From: an uncultured Acidobacteriota bacterium
GTDB lineage: Bacteria > Acidobacteriota > Terriglobia > UBA7540
Reading direction: 5' to 3'
Assembly: GCA_937900045.1 (NCBI GenBank)
Contig: CALCEB010000165.1
Coordinates: forward strand, 1-25,311
DNA length: 25,311 bases
The notes below the pieces were generated by a model, which worked only from the letters and a program-made list of their open reading frames with translations, was not told the DNA's origin and made no database searches. Positions within the stretch are counted from its first letter, which is position 1. Every line of letters starts with the position of its first letter. Positions 14,089 to 21,491 of the stretch are shown in pieces. A program made the translations under genes and the position numbers.

Positions 14089-16572
14089 ATGGAAAACCTT
14101 CTGATGCTTTCCGCAATATTATTTCCCCAACGAAGACGGAGGAGGAAGTATGTCGCCGCCATAGCGGGCGTACTTCTCATTTTTGGGGCCATGAACATGA
14201 AGGCTCAAAACAGCAACGACACGAACCCTCCACTCACCGGAACATGGCAAGGCATATTGCGCGGAGGGGAAAATGGAGATATCCCCTTCACCCTTCACCT
14301 CCAACAATCCGGCGAAGCGGTAAGAGGCTGGATATCTTCATCCCTGGGTTCCACCGCCCTGACCTCCGTAAGCTTTGCGAACAATCATCTCAAGATCGAA
14401 ATCGATGCGAGCGAAGGACAGTACAACCTCATAGCGATTATTAAAGATGGCCGGCTTGCCGGCACGTGGGACCAGAACGGACAGCAAAAGGGCGACTGGG
14501 AGGCGAAAAAGGGCGGCGACCACGCCGCCGAATCAACCCAAAGCTTGTTTCAGGCTGTCTCCACGCTGAATGCGGCGGCCATCCAGGGGAGGCCGGTTCA
14601 GCTCGACGCAAACGGCCAGCTGCTGCCGTGGCCCAAGCCGCACCACGTTGGCTTCTCTTATGCAGAGTATTTCATGTCCCGATGGAGATATCTATGGGAG
14701 CAATATAACCATCAACGCTATTACGACTTCTATTGCTGCGTCGATTTTGATCGCCAGACGTTCTCGACCTATCCCGACCGGCACTGGGCAAACTCCACGG
14801 GGTACCTGCGCGCCATGATGGAAGGCTTTATCGAGCACCTTTACCCCTATACTGGTGACCCTCGCACTCTCGAGTTCCTGGAGGACTTCGTTGACTACGA
14901 GCTCGAGAACGGAATTACGCCCGCCAATTACGTTTGGGGCGGAGTTCCTCGCGCTTCTGCCGACCCCGGGGCGCGCCGCTACACTGGCTGGGATCGTCAT
15001 GGCATTGATTACGTCGAACCTCCCGTTGTAGGTGAGGACGGTTATGGCTACCTGCGCCTTTATGAAATAACTGGGAAGACGCGCTATCTTCAAGCAGCTA
15101 TTCGGTGCGCCGACACGTTAGCAAAGAATTACACAAAAGGAAATGCGCAACGCTCACCCTGGCCTTACCGCTGCTATGCGCGCGACGGGAAGGTTGAGGG
15201 TAAGGAATTAGGCCCCTACTCGGCGGATGTGATTGAGACTATCGAACTGTTCGACGAGCTCATCCGCCTCAACTTTGGAGATGTTGAGGCATATCGAACG
15301 GTGCGGAATGAGGCGTGGCAATGGCTGGAGCAATATCCCATGAAAGACAACGTGTGGGTAGGGTATTTCGAGGACGTCACGCCCAGCATGGCGAACATGA
15401 ATAACGTCATACCGCTGGAAACCGCACGCTATGTCATCTTGCACCCCGGCAAGGACGCGAATTGGCGCCAAGACGCCGCCAACCTGATTCGCTGGGTCAA
15501 GACGACGCCCAAATGGCCGAAATTCATTGTTCGTAGTGCGACCGTTACGACGGAACAAGGAAACGGAAAGACCTACTGTTGCCAGCAGCCTGGCTGGTGC
15601 TGTGATAGCCACACGGCGCGCTTGGCAGCAATCGAAGCTCTTTATTATGCCAAGACGGGAGATGAGACTTACAAGGAACAAGCCTTCCGCTCCTTCAACT
15701 GGGTCACCTATTTTCAGGGTTTTCCGCCCAAGGGACGCACCCCCTGGGGCGATGGTCAATGGTGGTTTACGGATGAATTTGCCGACGGTCCTCGCCGGTT
15801 GATGGATGGCCTTTGGGCGGTGCCGTCGTGGGCGCCGGCTGATGAGTCCCACCTTCTCGGCAGCAGTTCTGTGGTGACCAGGATCTCGTATGGCAAAGGT
15901 TCGGTCACTTACTCAACCTTCGACCCTGTAGCGACTGACGTCTTGCGCCTTGACTTCGTTCCGAAATCGGTGACAGCGGGAGGACGCCCGCTCCCGCAAC
16001 GCAATAACCTTGACCAGGAAGGCTATGTTTTCAACTCGGTTTCGCACGTGCTTCGAATCCGTCATGAAAAGTCGCGCGATGTTGACATTGAAGGGAAAGG
16101 CGGGGCCACGCCTCCGGAAATCGTCGATTTCGACAATCCCCATCTTCCGGCGAAAACCGTTCTACGGGGGCAATATCCCACGGGCGTGATCAACTGGGGC
16201 GACACGGGCCAATGGAAGATCGCCATCCCTCGCGGGCGGATTTCAACCTTTTGTCTGAGAGTAACCGATCCCAAGGTGACGCGCGCCGGTTTCACTTTTT
16301 ATTATCCGCGGGTTTTTGTTGGCGTGGATGTCTATAACGGAAGCAGTTCTGATGTAGCCTTGGTCGTTCACTCTCCCGATGCCCTCGACGCATCGTTCAC
16401 GATTCCGGCGGGACAATTGCGGCGCGTAAAAACGGGATGGCGGTATCGAACCACGCGGGTACGCTTTGAGACGGAGAATGGTGCAGCGTTGGGAAGTCTC
16501 GCATTTGACAATCTCGCTTATACCAAGGACATGCCGATGCCTCCGGGAACAGGGGGAGACACTTTGCCGTAA
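14089..16572 (+). CDS. Secreted multidomain (alpha/alpha)-barrel carbohydrate-active protein, family not recognised (paralogue A)
   Basis: The 827-residue protein has a basic N-terminus and hydrophobic stretch (KYVAAIAGVLLIFGAM) that fit a signal peptide. A lipocalin-like beta domain (about 48-140; GTWQGIL, LAGTWDQNG) follows. The central region (about 160-580) is rich in helices and aromatic residues, with GYGYLRLYEITGK, SPWPYRCYAR, ELFDELIR, GYFEDV and IEALYYAKTGDETY, which suggests an (alpha/alpha)6 barrel. A beta segment HLLGSSSVVTRISYG...YSTFDP comes next. The C-terminal beta-sandwich (about 676-815; YPTGVINWG, VFVGVDVYNG) resembles binding domains of secreted glycosidases. Cysteine pairs stand at 216-217, 497-498 and 504-505. 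An AAGGAAAGG site precedes ATG 14089. It shares its core with the protein at 19728-21404. I cannot name a glycoside hydrolase family; a carbohydrate role is inferred from fold and context. Confidence 0.7.
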   Translation: MENLLMLSAILFPQRRRRRKYVAAIAGVLLIFGAMNMKAQNSNDTNPPLTGTWQGILRGGENGDIPFTLHLQQSGEAVRGWISSSLGSTALTSVSFANNHLKIEIDASEGQYNLIAIIKDGRLAGTWDQNGQQKGDWEAKKGGDHAAESTQSLFQAVSTLNAAAIQGRPVQLDANGQLLPWPKPHHVGFSYAEYFMSRWRYLWEQYNHQRYYDFYCCVDFDRQTFSTYPDRHWANSTGYLRAMMEGFIEHLYPYTGDPRTLEFLEDFVDYELENGITPANYVWGGVPRASADPGARRYTGWDRHGIDYVEPPVVGEDGYGYLRLYEITGKTRYLQAAIRCADTLAKNYTKGNAQRSPWPYRCYARDGKVEGKELGPYSADVIETIELFDELIRLNFGDVEAYRTVRNEAWQWLEQYPMKDNVWVGYFEDVTPSMANMNNVIPLETARYVILHPGKDANWRQDAANLIRWVKTTPKWPKFIVRSATVTTEQGNGKTYCCQQPGWCCDSHTARLAAIEALYYAKTGDETYKEQAFRSFNWVTYFQGFPPKGRTPWGDGQWWFTDEFADGPRRLMDGLWAVPSWAPADESHLLGSSSVVTRISYGKGSVTYSTFDPVATDVLRLDFVPKSVTAGGRPLPQRNNLDQEGYVFNSVSHVLRIRHEKSRDVDIEGKGGATPPEIVDFDNPHLPAKTVLRGQYPTGVINWGDTGQWKIAIPRGRISTFCLRVTDPKVTRAGFTFYYPRVFVGVDVYNGSSSDVALVVHSPDALDASFTIPAGQLRRVKTGWRYRTTRVRFETENGAALGSLAFDNLAYTKDMPMPPGTGGDTLP

Positions 16573-16733
16573 GCCGGGGCAGCCAAACCTCTGTTCCGAA
16601 CGCGGCCGGGCGGCGGCTCAGCCCGTGAAGGTTTACCTGATGCCAATCCCATCGTCCGATGCCCGTGCCGGAAGTTCATCTTGGCAAAGCCTTCACACCA
16701 TACAGAGCCGGATCCGAACGAAAAGTAGAGCCT

Positions 16734-16739
16734 GGGGAG
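16734..16739 (+). promoter_or_regulatory. Ribosome binding site choosing a GTG start for the EamA permease
   Basis: GGGGAG lies six bases before GTG 16746. The open frame extends upstream to 16659, but those 29 residues are polar and unlike the family, so the GTG start is preferred. Confidence 0.65.
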
Positions 16740-16745
16740 TTTGTC

Positions 16746-17711
16746 GTGAAACCATCTTCTCATTTACGTGACTGGGCCATGTTACTGGCCAGCAACTTCA
16801 TCTGGGGTAGTCAATTCGTCATGGTCAAGGTGGCGCAGGAGCAGATAGGTCCGGTATTTGCCACTTTTTTCCCGATGACGATTGCGACGTTGATCCTGAT
16901 TCCCATCGTCCACCGCGAGAACAAAAAGAACCCGAGCGTGCGGACTTCAGGCCGAATGCCGCTGCGGGACCTGCGAGATTTCATATTAATCGGAGTTTGC
17001 GGGCAAGTCGTGGCGCAGTTGTTTGTGACGTGGGGAGTCCGGCTGTCACTCGCCGAGAATGCCGCTTTGTTGATGCTTTGTCTCCCTGTTTCCACCGCTG
17101 TGATGGTCTATTTCTTCCTCAGCGAGCGCATGAGCCTGGTTCGCTGGATAAGCTTTGCTCTGGCGATTGCTGGCGTGATGGAGTGCTCGGGAATCCATTG
17201 GGCCTCGTTGAACTTTACCAGCGGAAAATACCTCATCGGGAACATTCTGGTTTTCTGCAGCGTCAACGGGAGCGCGTTTTACAATGCCTACAGCAAGAAG
17301 CTGCTGTGGCGCTACACGCCTGTCCAGGTGCTGCTCTACAGTTATTATGCGGTGTTTGTCTTTATGCTCCCAATAGCCGTTTACAGCGAGCCCGCGGGCT
17401 TCCTGCACCTGGCGTATTTCAAGCCGGCGGTTTGGGCGGCCTTGATGGTGCTCGCCGTGTTGCAATATGGCCTTTCGATGGTTCTTTTCCTCCATGTTCT
17501 TTCTCGGCTGGATGCGACGCAGGCGGCTCTCTCAAACTATCTTATTCCCTTCTTCGGAGTGCTGATAGCCGCGGCCTTGCTTGGAGAGCGGCTGACCCGG
17601 TTCATGGTTCTGGGCGGGGTCCTTGTCTTAGGCAGCACCCTGCTGATCACCGTTCTCGAAGAAAGGCTGAAACGGACCCCCGCGACTGTTGGCCCTGGCG
17701 ACGGAGCTTGA
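16746..17711 (+). CDS. EamA/DMT-superfamily inner-membrane permease
   Basis: This 321-residue protein has about ten hydrophobic segments in two repeated halves, the drug/metabolite transporter arrangement. The first half begins WAMLLASNFIWGSQFVMVKVA and the second ends ALSNYLIPFFGVLIAAALLGERLT, the classical EamA repeat end. FFLSERMSLVRW closes the first repeat. Members export or import amino acids, sugars or other small metabolites; the substrate cannot be told. The GTG start is chosen from the ribosome site and because the hydrophobic segment follows closely. It lies 173 bases after paralogue A and is followed by the insertion sequence, which may have separated it from paralogue B. It could move a product of this locus across the inner membrane. 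Confidence 0.85.
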   Translation: MKPSSHLRDWAMLLASNFIWGSQFVMVKVAQEQIGPVFATFFPMTIATLILIPIVHRENKKNPSVRTSGRMPLRDLRDFILIGVCGQVVAQLFVTWGVRLSLAENAALLMLCLPVSTAVMVYFFLSERMSLVRWISFALAIAGVMECSGIHWASLNFTSGKYLIGNILVFCSVNGSAFYNAYSKKLLWRYTPVQVLLYSYYAVFVFMLPIAVYSEPAGFLHLAYFKPAVWAALMVLAVLQYGLSMVLFLHVLSRLDATQAALSNYLIPFFGVLIAAALLGERLTRFMVLGGVLVLGSTLLITVLEERLKRTPATVGPGDGA

Positions 17712-17803
17712 GTTGAGCGGCAGATTTCCTAGCGGGACTTTCATAAAATGCTCTGCATCAAGCGGATCAAGCTACTGAAAGCAGTCTTGTTAGATCCTGC
17801 CGC

Positions 17804-17827
17804 GTGGTATATACGGAATAGATTGCT
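17804..17827 (+). repeat. Second copy of the IS right-end sequence, outside the IS
   Basis: This 24-base stretch begins GTGGTATATACG and matches the IS right end at 19592-19615 in 18 of 24 positions by eye, in the same orientation. It lies about 60 bases outside the left end. It is probably the stump of an earlier related insertion. Confidence 0.4.
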
Positions 17828-17873
17828 AGTGGGCATTCGAATTAAGCGCGTGTTAATTGAATATAAATGGTTG

Positions 17874-17902
17874 TTGACAGGGGTTGGCGGATTATGTATA
17901 TA
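17874..17902 (+). promoter_or_regulatory. Near-consensus promoter spanning the IS left junction
   Basis: TTGACA (17874-17879), a 17-base spacer and TATATA (17897-17902) precede the transposase ATG at 17911. The -10 is inside the element as I place it, while the -35 is in flanking DNA. The start of transcription would fall only a few bases from the ATG, giving a leaderless or nearly leaderless message. Confidence 0.5.
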
Positions 17903-17910
17903 CGTAATAT

Positions 17911-19587
17911 ATGGCCTCTTTGCAAGCCTATCAGTCCCATGGACGGCGCTATTATCGCATCGTTCAGTCCTTTCGTCAGAACGGCAGACCGCGGATTCGC
18001 GTCCTCGCTCATCTGGGGCGGGCCGACGACGTGCTCCGCCTGGTGGAGGGTCAGCGCTCCCCCGTCCAAGTGGCTTCCGTCAGTGCGGGTGCGGTGACCG
18101 CCTTGCATCAGTTGGCCACGGAATTGGATGTGGCGGGTCAAATTAATCGGGCGCTGGAACAGGGTGGTCACCGCGTGCAAAAGCGCGACGGCCTCACCGT
18201 CGGGGAGACTTTACTGGCCGGACTCATCGGCCGGGCCTGCGCGCCGCGAAGCAAGCGCGCCTTTGCCGGCTGGGCCGAGCAAACCTACCTGCCCCAGTTG
18301 ATGGGTTTCTCTGCCCCCAAGCTGACCAGCGACCATTTCTGGGAGCAAATGCACGCCGTGCCGGTGGAGCGGTTGGAAGCCATCGAGCAGGAAATAGTGC
18401 GCCAGGTCGTACGGGTCGAGCAACGGCAGGTCGAGGCTCTGGCGTATGACACGACCAACTTCTATACGCACATCGCCAGCACGAATCGGAAGCCGCAGTT
18501 GCCCCAGCGCGGACATAACAAGCCGGGGCGCCATGATCTGCGGCAGTTGGGGCTGGCGCTGGTGGTGGACCAAAGCACGCAGTTGCCTCTGGCTCACCGG
18601 CTCTACGAGGGGGCGCGCTCGGACATGAAAACTTTTGCTGCTTTCCTGAAGCCCGTGCGGCCGTGGCTGCGGGAACTGGCCGGCCATGCGGAGCAGTTGA
18701 CTTTGGTCTTCGATGCCGGGGCCTCGTCGAAGAAGAACCTGGAGAGCCTGGAGCCGGATCAGGATTATTATGTGACGTCGGTGCGCCCTTCCTACCACGC
18801 CGCCTTGCTGGCCGAAGGGGCGGAGCATCTGGCCGAGTTGGTTTTGTCCAGCGGGACGACGGTACGCGTCTGGCGTACCCGGCGGCAAATCGCCGGGAAG
18901 GAACGCGACGTGGTGGTGTTCAGCCCGCAGCTTCATGAGGGGCAGTTGCGCGGCCTGCATCAGCATTTGGTGCGTACAGGCGATGAACTGGAGGAGATGG
19001 GGCTCCATCCGCGCGGCGCCCCGGAAGCCATCCAGAAAAAATTAGCGAGAATCTGCGGCCGTCAATATATCCGGGCGTTGATCCGCTACGAGATCACGCC
19101 GGGCGAGGAAGGAACAGCCCAGGTGCGCCTCGGGTCGGATCTCGATGAATATCGGCGGCTTGAAACCCGGTATTTCGGTTTACGGGTCTTGATTACGAAT
19201 CGCCGCGAGTGGTCCACGGCCCAGATCATTGAAGCCTATCGCGGGCAATCCAAGGCGGAGTCAGCGTTTCGGGATCTGAAGGATCCGGGCATGCTGGCGA
19301 CACGACCGCAATTCCACTGGACGGACCAGAAACTTCACGTGCACGCCTTCATGTGTGTGACCGGCTATCTGCTAGTACGCCTCCTGGGATGGCGCGCCCG
19401 GCGCGGGGCGCGCTCCGTCGGCAGCCCACGCCACTTGCTGGCCGAGCTTTCCCGCATCCGCTGCTGTCGGATCATCGACAGAACCGGGCGGGCCGGAAAG
19501 CCCCGCGTGCGCTGGCAATTGGAGGAGATGGACTCCAGTCTGCAAGATCTCGGGCAACGCCTTCGGGCCCTCCCCAGGCTGCCATGA
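17911..19587 (+). CDS. IS1634-family (IS4 superfamily) DDE transposase
   Basis: The 558-residue protein is uninterrupted and full length. Its N-terminus (MASLQAYQSHGRRYYRIVQS, then VLAHLGRADD) is the usual IS1634 opening. Catalytic residues appear as D180 in AYDTTNFYTH, D268 in LVFDAGASS and E450 in YRGQSKAESAF, the Y-x2-R-(x)-E arrangement of the IS4 superfamily. RGHNKPGRHDLRQLGLAL after the first Asp is also characteristic. It catalyses cut-and-paste movement of the element. The ATG almost touches the predicted transcription start and no ribosome site precedes it. With no stop or frameshift, the enzyme may still be active. Confidence 0.93.
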   Translation: MASLQAYQSHGRRYYRIVQSFRQNGRPRIRVLAHLGRADDVLRLVEGQRSPVQVASVSAGAVTALHQLATELDVAGQINRALEQGGHRVQKRDGLTVGETLLAGLIGRACAPRSKRAFAGWAEQTYLPQLMGFSAPKLTSDHFWEQMHAVPVERLEAIEQEIVRQVVRVEQRQVEALAYDTTNFYTHIASTNRKPQLPQRGHNKPGRHDLRQLGLALVVDQSTQLPLAHRLYEGARSDMKTFAAFLKPVRPWLRELAGHAEQLTLVFDAGASSKKNLESLEPDQDYYVTSVRPSYHAALLAEGAEHLAELVLSSGTTVRVWRTRRQIAGKERDVVVFSPQLHEGQLRGLHQHLVRTGDELEEMGLHPRGAPEAIQKKLARICGRQYIRALIRYEITPGEEGTAQVRLGSDLDEYRRLETRYFGLRVLITNRREWSTAQIIEAYRGQSKAESAFRDLKDPGMLATRPQFHWTDQKLHVHAFMCVTGYLLVRLLGWRARRGARSVGSPRHLLAELSRIRCCRIIDRTGRAGKPRVRWQLEEMDSSLQDLGQRLRALPRLP

Positions 19588-19591
19588 CCAG

Positions 19592-19614
19592 GTGGTATAT
19601 ACGAAGTAATCCGC
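19592..19614 (-). repeat. Right terminal inverted repeat of the IS
   Basis: Read inward (minus strand) it begins GCGGATTAC and contains GTATATACCAC. The left partner at 17887-17903 begins GCGGATTA and contains GTATATAC, with a three-base gap between the blocks. Confidence 0.55.
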
Positions 19615-19727
19615 TCAGACTACAGAGCACGCTGGGCTTAGGCGATTTACCATTAGCACTTTACGAAAGTCCCGCTAGCGATTCCGTCCGCGCTTTGGGG
19701 AAATGCGTTTCGGCAAGAGAGGATGGC

Positions 19728-21404
19728 ATGACCACACGGGCGAATGGGAAAAGGTTACTAAGACTCCTCATCACGGGGGCGCTTGTCGGCTTGGCAACAG
19801 GGACTCTGCGCGCTCAGGGATTTGTCAATGCGCAGCTTCCTTGGCACCGCGCCGTGGTAGATTCTCAAGGACAGCTTCTGGCTTGGTACCACGCGGAGGA
19901 GAATCTTGGTTACGACAAGGTTTTGCACTTGGGCTGGGATTTTCTGGAACACAAGGTTCCTGACGACCCCCGGACCGGGCTGAAGATCTACCTCATCAAC
20001 TCAGTCTTTAACGGCAAGACGCTCCTTGGTGCATACTGGCAGCACAATCCCGCAATGGTCTATGGCTCGATGGTGGACTCGCTGGTTGCCTGGTACCCAT
20101 ACTCAGGAGACGAGGAAGCTAAAGTTGTGGTTCGCCGGATGTTGGATTACCAGCTTGCACACGGGACCACGCCAGCGGACTGGGCCTGGCCAAACGTGCC
20201 GTTTGCGACTTCCTGCGGCAATGAGCCGACTTATGGTCGGTGTATCCAGGATATGCCTCATGAGTTTTACGGCGGCATCGAAACCGACAAGCTCGGCGAG
20301 TTGGGGATCGGCGATGTATTCTTCTACGAGATGACCGGCGAAGAGAAGTATCTGGAGGCCGGCGTTCATTGCGCCGACGCACTGGCCAGGCACGTTCGCG
20401 CAGGAGATGCCGAACACACACCCTGGCCTTTCCGGGTGGACGCCCGCACCGGGCAGGTGTTGGACGGTGAGCAATATGGCGGAATCGTGACATCTCCGCT
20501 GCGCCTGTTTGACGAGCTGGTTCGGATTAGAAAGGGCGACGTTGCCAGTTACCAGAGAGCTCAAGAGATGGTGTGGAAATGGGTCCTCTATGACCCGTTG
20601 AACAAGGAAAGCAAGGCGTGGGACAAGTGGAGCGGCTACTTTGAAGATGTGCCGAAGAACACAAGAAACCTTAACCAGCAGGCTCCCGACTACACCGCTT
20701 ATTACATTCTCAGCCGCCCGAACCCGGCCGCCATTGACCCGCACTGGGTTGACCATGTCGGCCATCTCATCGACTGGGCGCGCACATACCTTGGCCTTGG
20801 TCCCTATTTAGGCGCATGGGCCATCAACGAACAGAGAACGCCGGATAACGTTCATGGGAATGTCAACGGTTGCTGCTCGCGCGCCGGGGACGGGAGCGCC
20901 ACAGGACGATGGGCTGCCATCAACGCCTTGTACTACGCAAAGACTGGCGATCTGCAAGCCAAGCACGATGCATTTCGATCGCTCAACTACGCGACTTATT
21001 ATGCGGCGTCGGACGGCAGGATTTCCTGCTGCGGCACGGATTACGGCGACGAGGGCTACTGGTGGAGCGACGGTTATTCGGACTACCTGCGCCACTTCAA
21101 CTGGGCGATGGGCGCCGTTCCGGAGTGGGCGCCCAAGGGGCAGAATCACCTGCTTCGCTCCAGTTCAGTGGTTCAGAGGGTTACCTATGGCACTCGCAGC
21201 GTGGCGTACGAAACGTTTGACCCCGCTGCGCGTGAGGTGCTCCGGCTCAACTTTCGGCCCGCGGAGATTACTGCAGGGGGCAAACCGCTGGAGGAGCGGA
21301 AGGATCTGAAAGCTGAAGGCTACACAGTGGAAACTTTGCCGCAAGGCGATTACGTCGTGCGAGTCCGCCACCAACATTCGGGAGCTGTCAGCATTAAAGG
21401 GTAA
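19728..21404 (+). CDS. Secreted (alpha/alpha)-barrel carbohydrate-active protein, family not recognised (paralogue B)
   Basis: This 558-residue protein has a clear signal peptide (KRLLRLLITGALVGLATG, cleavage near LRAQG). It then carries the same core as the protein at 14089-16572 without that protein's N-terminal lipocalin-like and C-terminal sandwich domains. Shared blocks are YPYSGD, FYEMTGEEKYLEAG, TPWPFRVDAR, LFDELVRIRKGD, GYFEDV, INALYYAKTGD, HLLRSSSVVQRVTYG and YETFDP. Both have an EQ pair shortly before a Cys-Cys (here E368, C382-C383); a second Cys-Cys is at 434-435. ATG 19728 follows GAGAGGA and starts the signal peptide, although the frame is open further upstream into the IS. The IS ends 113 bases before, so the native promoter may be lost. 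Enzymatic activity is inferred, not shown. Confidence 0.72.
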   Translation: MTTRANGKRLLRLLITGALVGLATGTLRAQGFVNAQLPWHRAVVDSQGQLLAWYHAEENLGYDKVLHLGWDFLEHKVPDDPRTGLKIYLINSVFNGKTLLGAYWQHNPAMVYGSMVDSLVAWYPYSGDEEAKVVVRRMLDYQLAHGTTPADWAWPNVPFATSCGNEPTYGRCIQDMPHEFYGGIETDKLGELGIGDVFFYEMTGEEKYLEAGVHCADALARHVRAGDAEHTPWPFRVDARTGQVLDGEQYGGIVTSPLRLFDELVRIRKGDVASYQRAQEMVWKWVLYDPLNKESKAWDKWSGYFEDVPKNTRNLNQQAPDYTAYYILSRPNPAAIDPHWVDHVGHLIDWARTYLGLGPYLGAWAINEQRTPDNVHGNVNGCCSRAGDGSATGRWAAINALYYAKTGDLQAKHDAFRSLNYATYYAASDGRISCCGTDYGDEGYWWSDGYSDYLRHFNWAMGAVPEWAPKGQNHLLRSSSVVQRVTYGTRSVAYETFDPAAREVLRLNFRPAEITAGGKPLEERKDLKAEGYTVETLPQGDYVVRVRHQHSGAVSIKG

Positions 21405-21491
21405 ACCGCGCGCCGCAGCTCCTCGAATAGCTGCGCCACGTTAAACCTAAACTTCCCCGGATAAGATGACCCGCGCGAGTGAGAGCGTGTG

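Larger units (their letters stand above)
17887..19614 (+). mobile_element. IS1634-like insertion sequence, apparently complete
   Basis: The element is about 1.73 kb with one transposase gene. The ends are imperfect inverted repeats: left GCGGATTA-t-GTATATAC (17887-17903) and right, read inward, GCGGATTA-cttc-GTATATAC (19614-19595). No target duplication is obvious (left flank ...GGGTT, right flank TCAGAC...), so the exact outer edge may be a few bases off or the duplication has decayed. Its coding sequence appears more GC-rich than the neighbouring genes, consistent with arrival from elsewhere. It separates the EamA permease from paralogue B. Confidence 0.75.
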
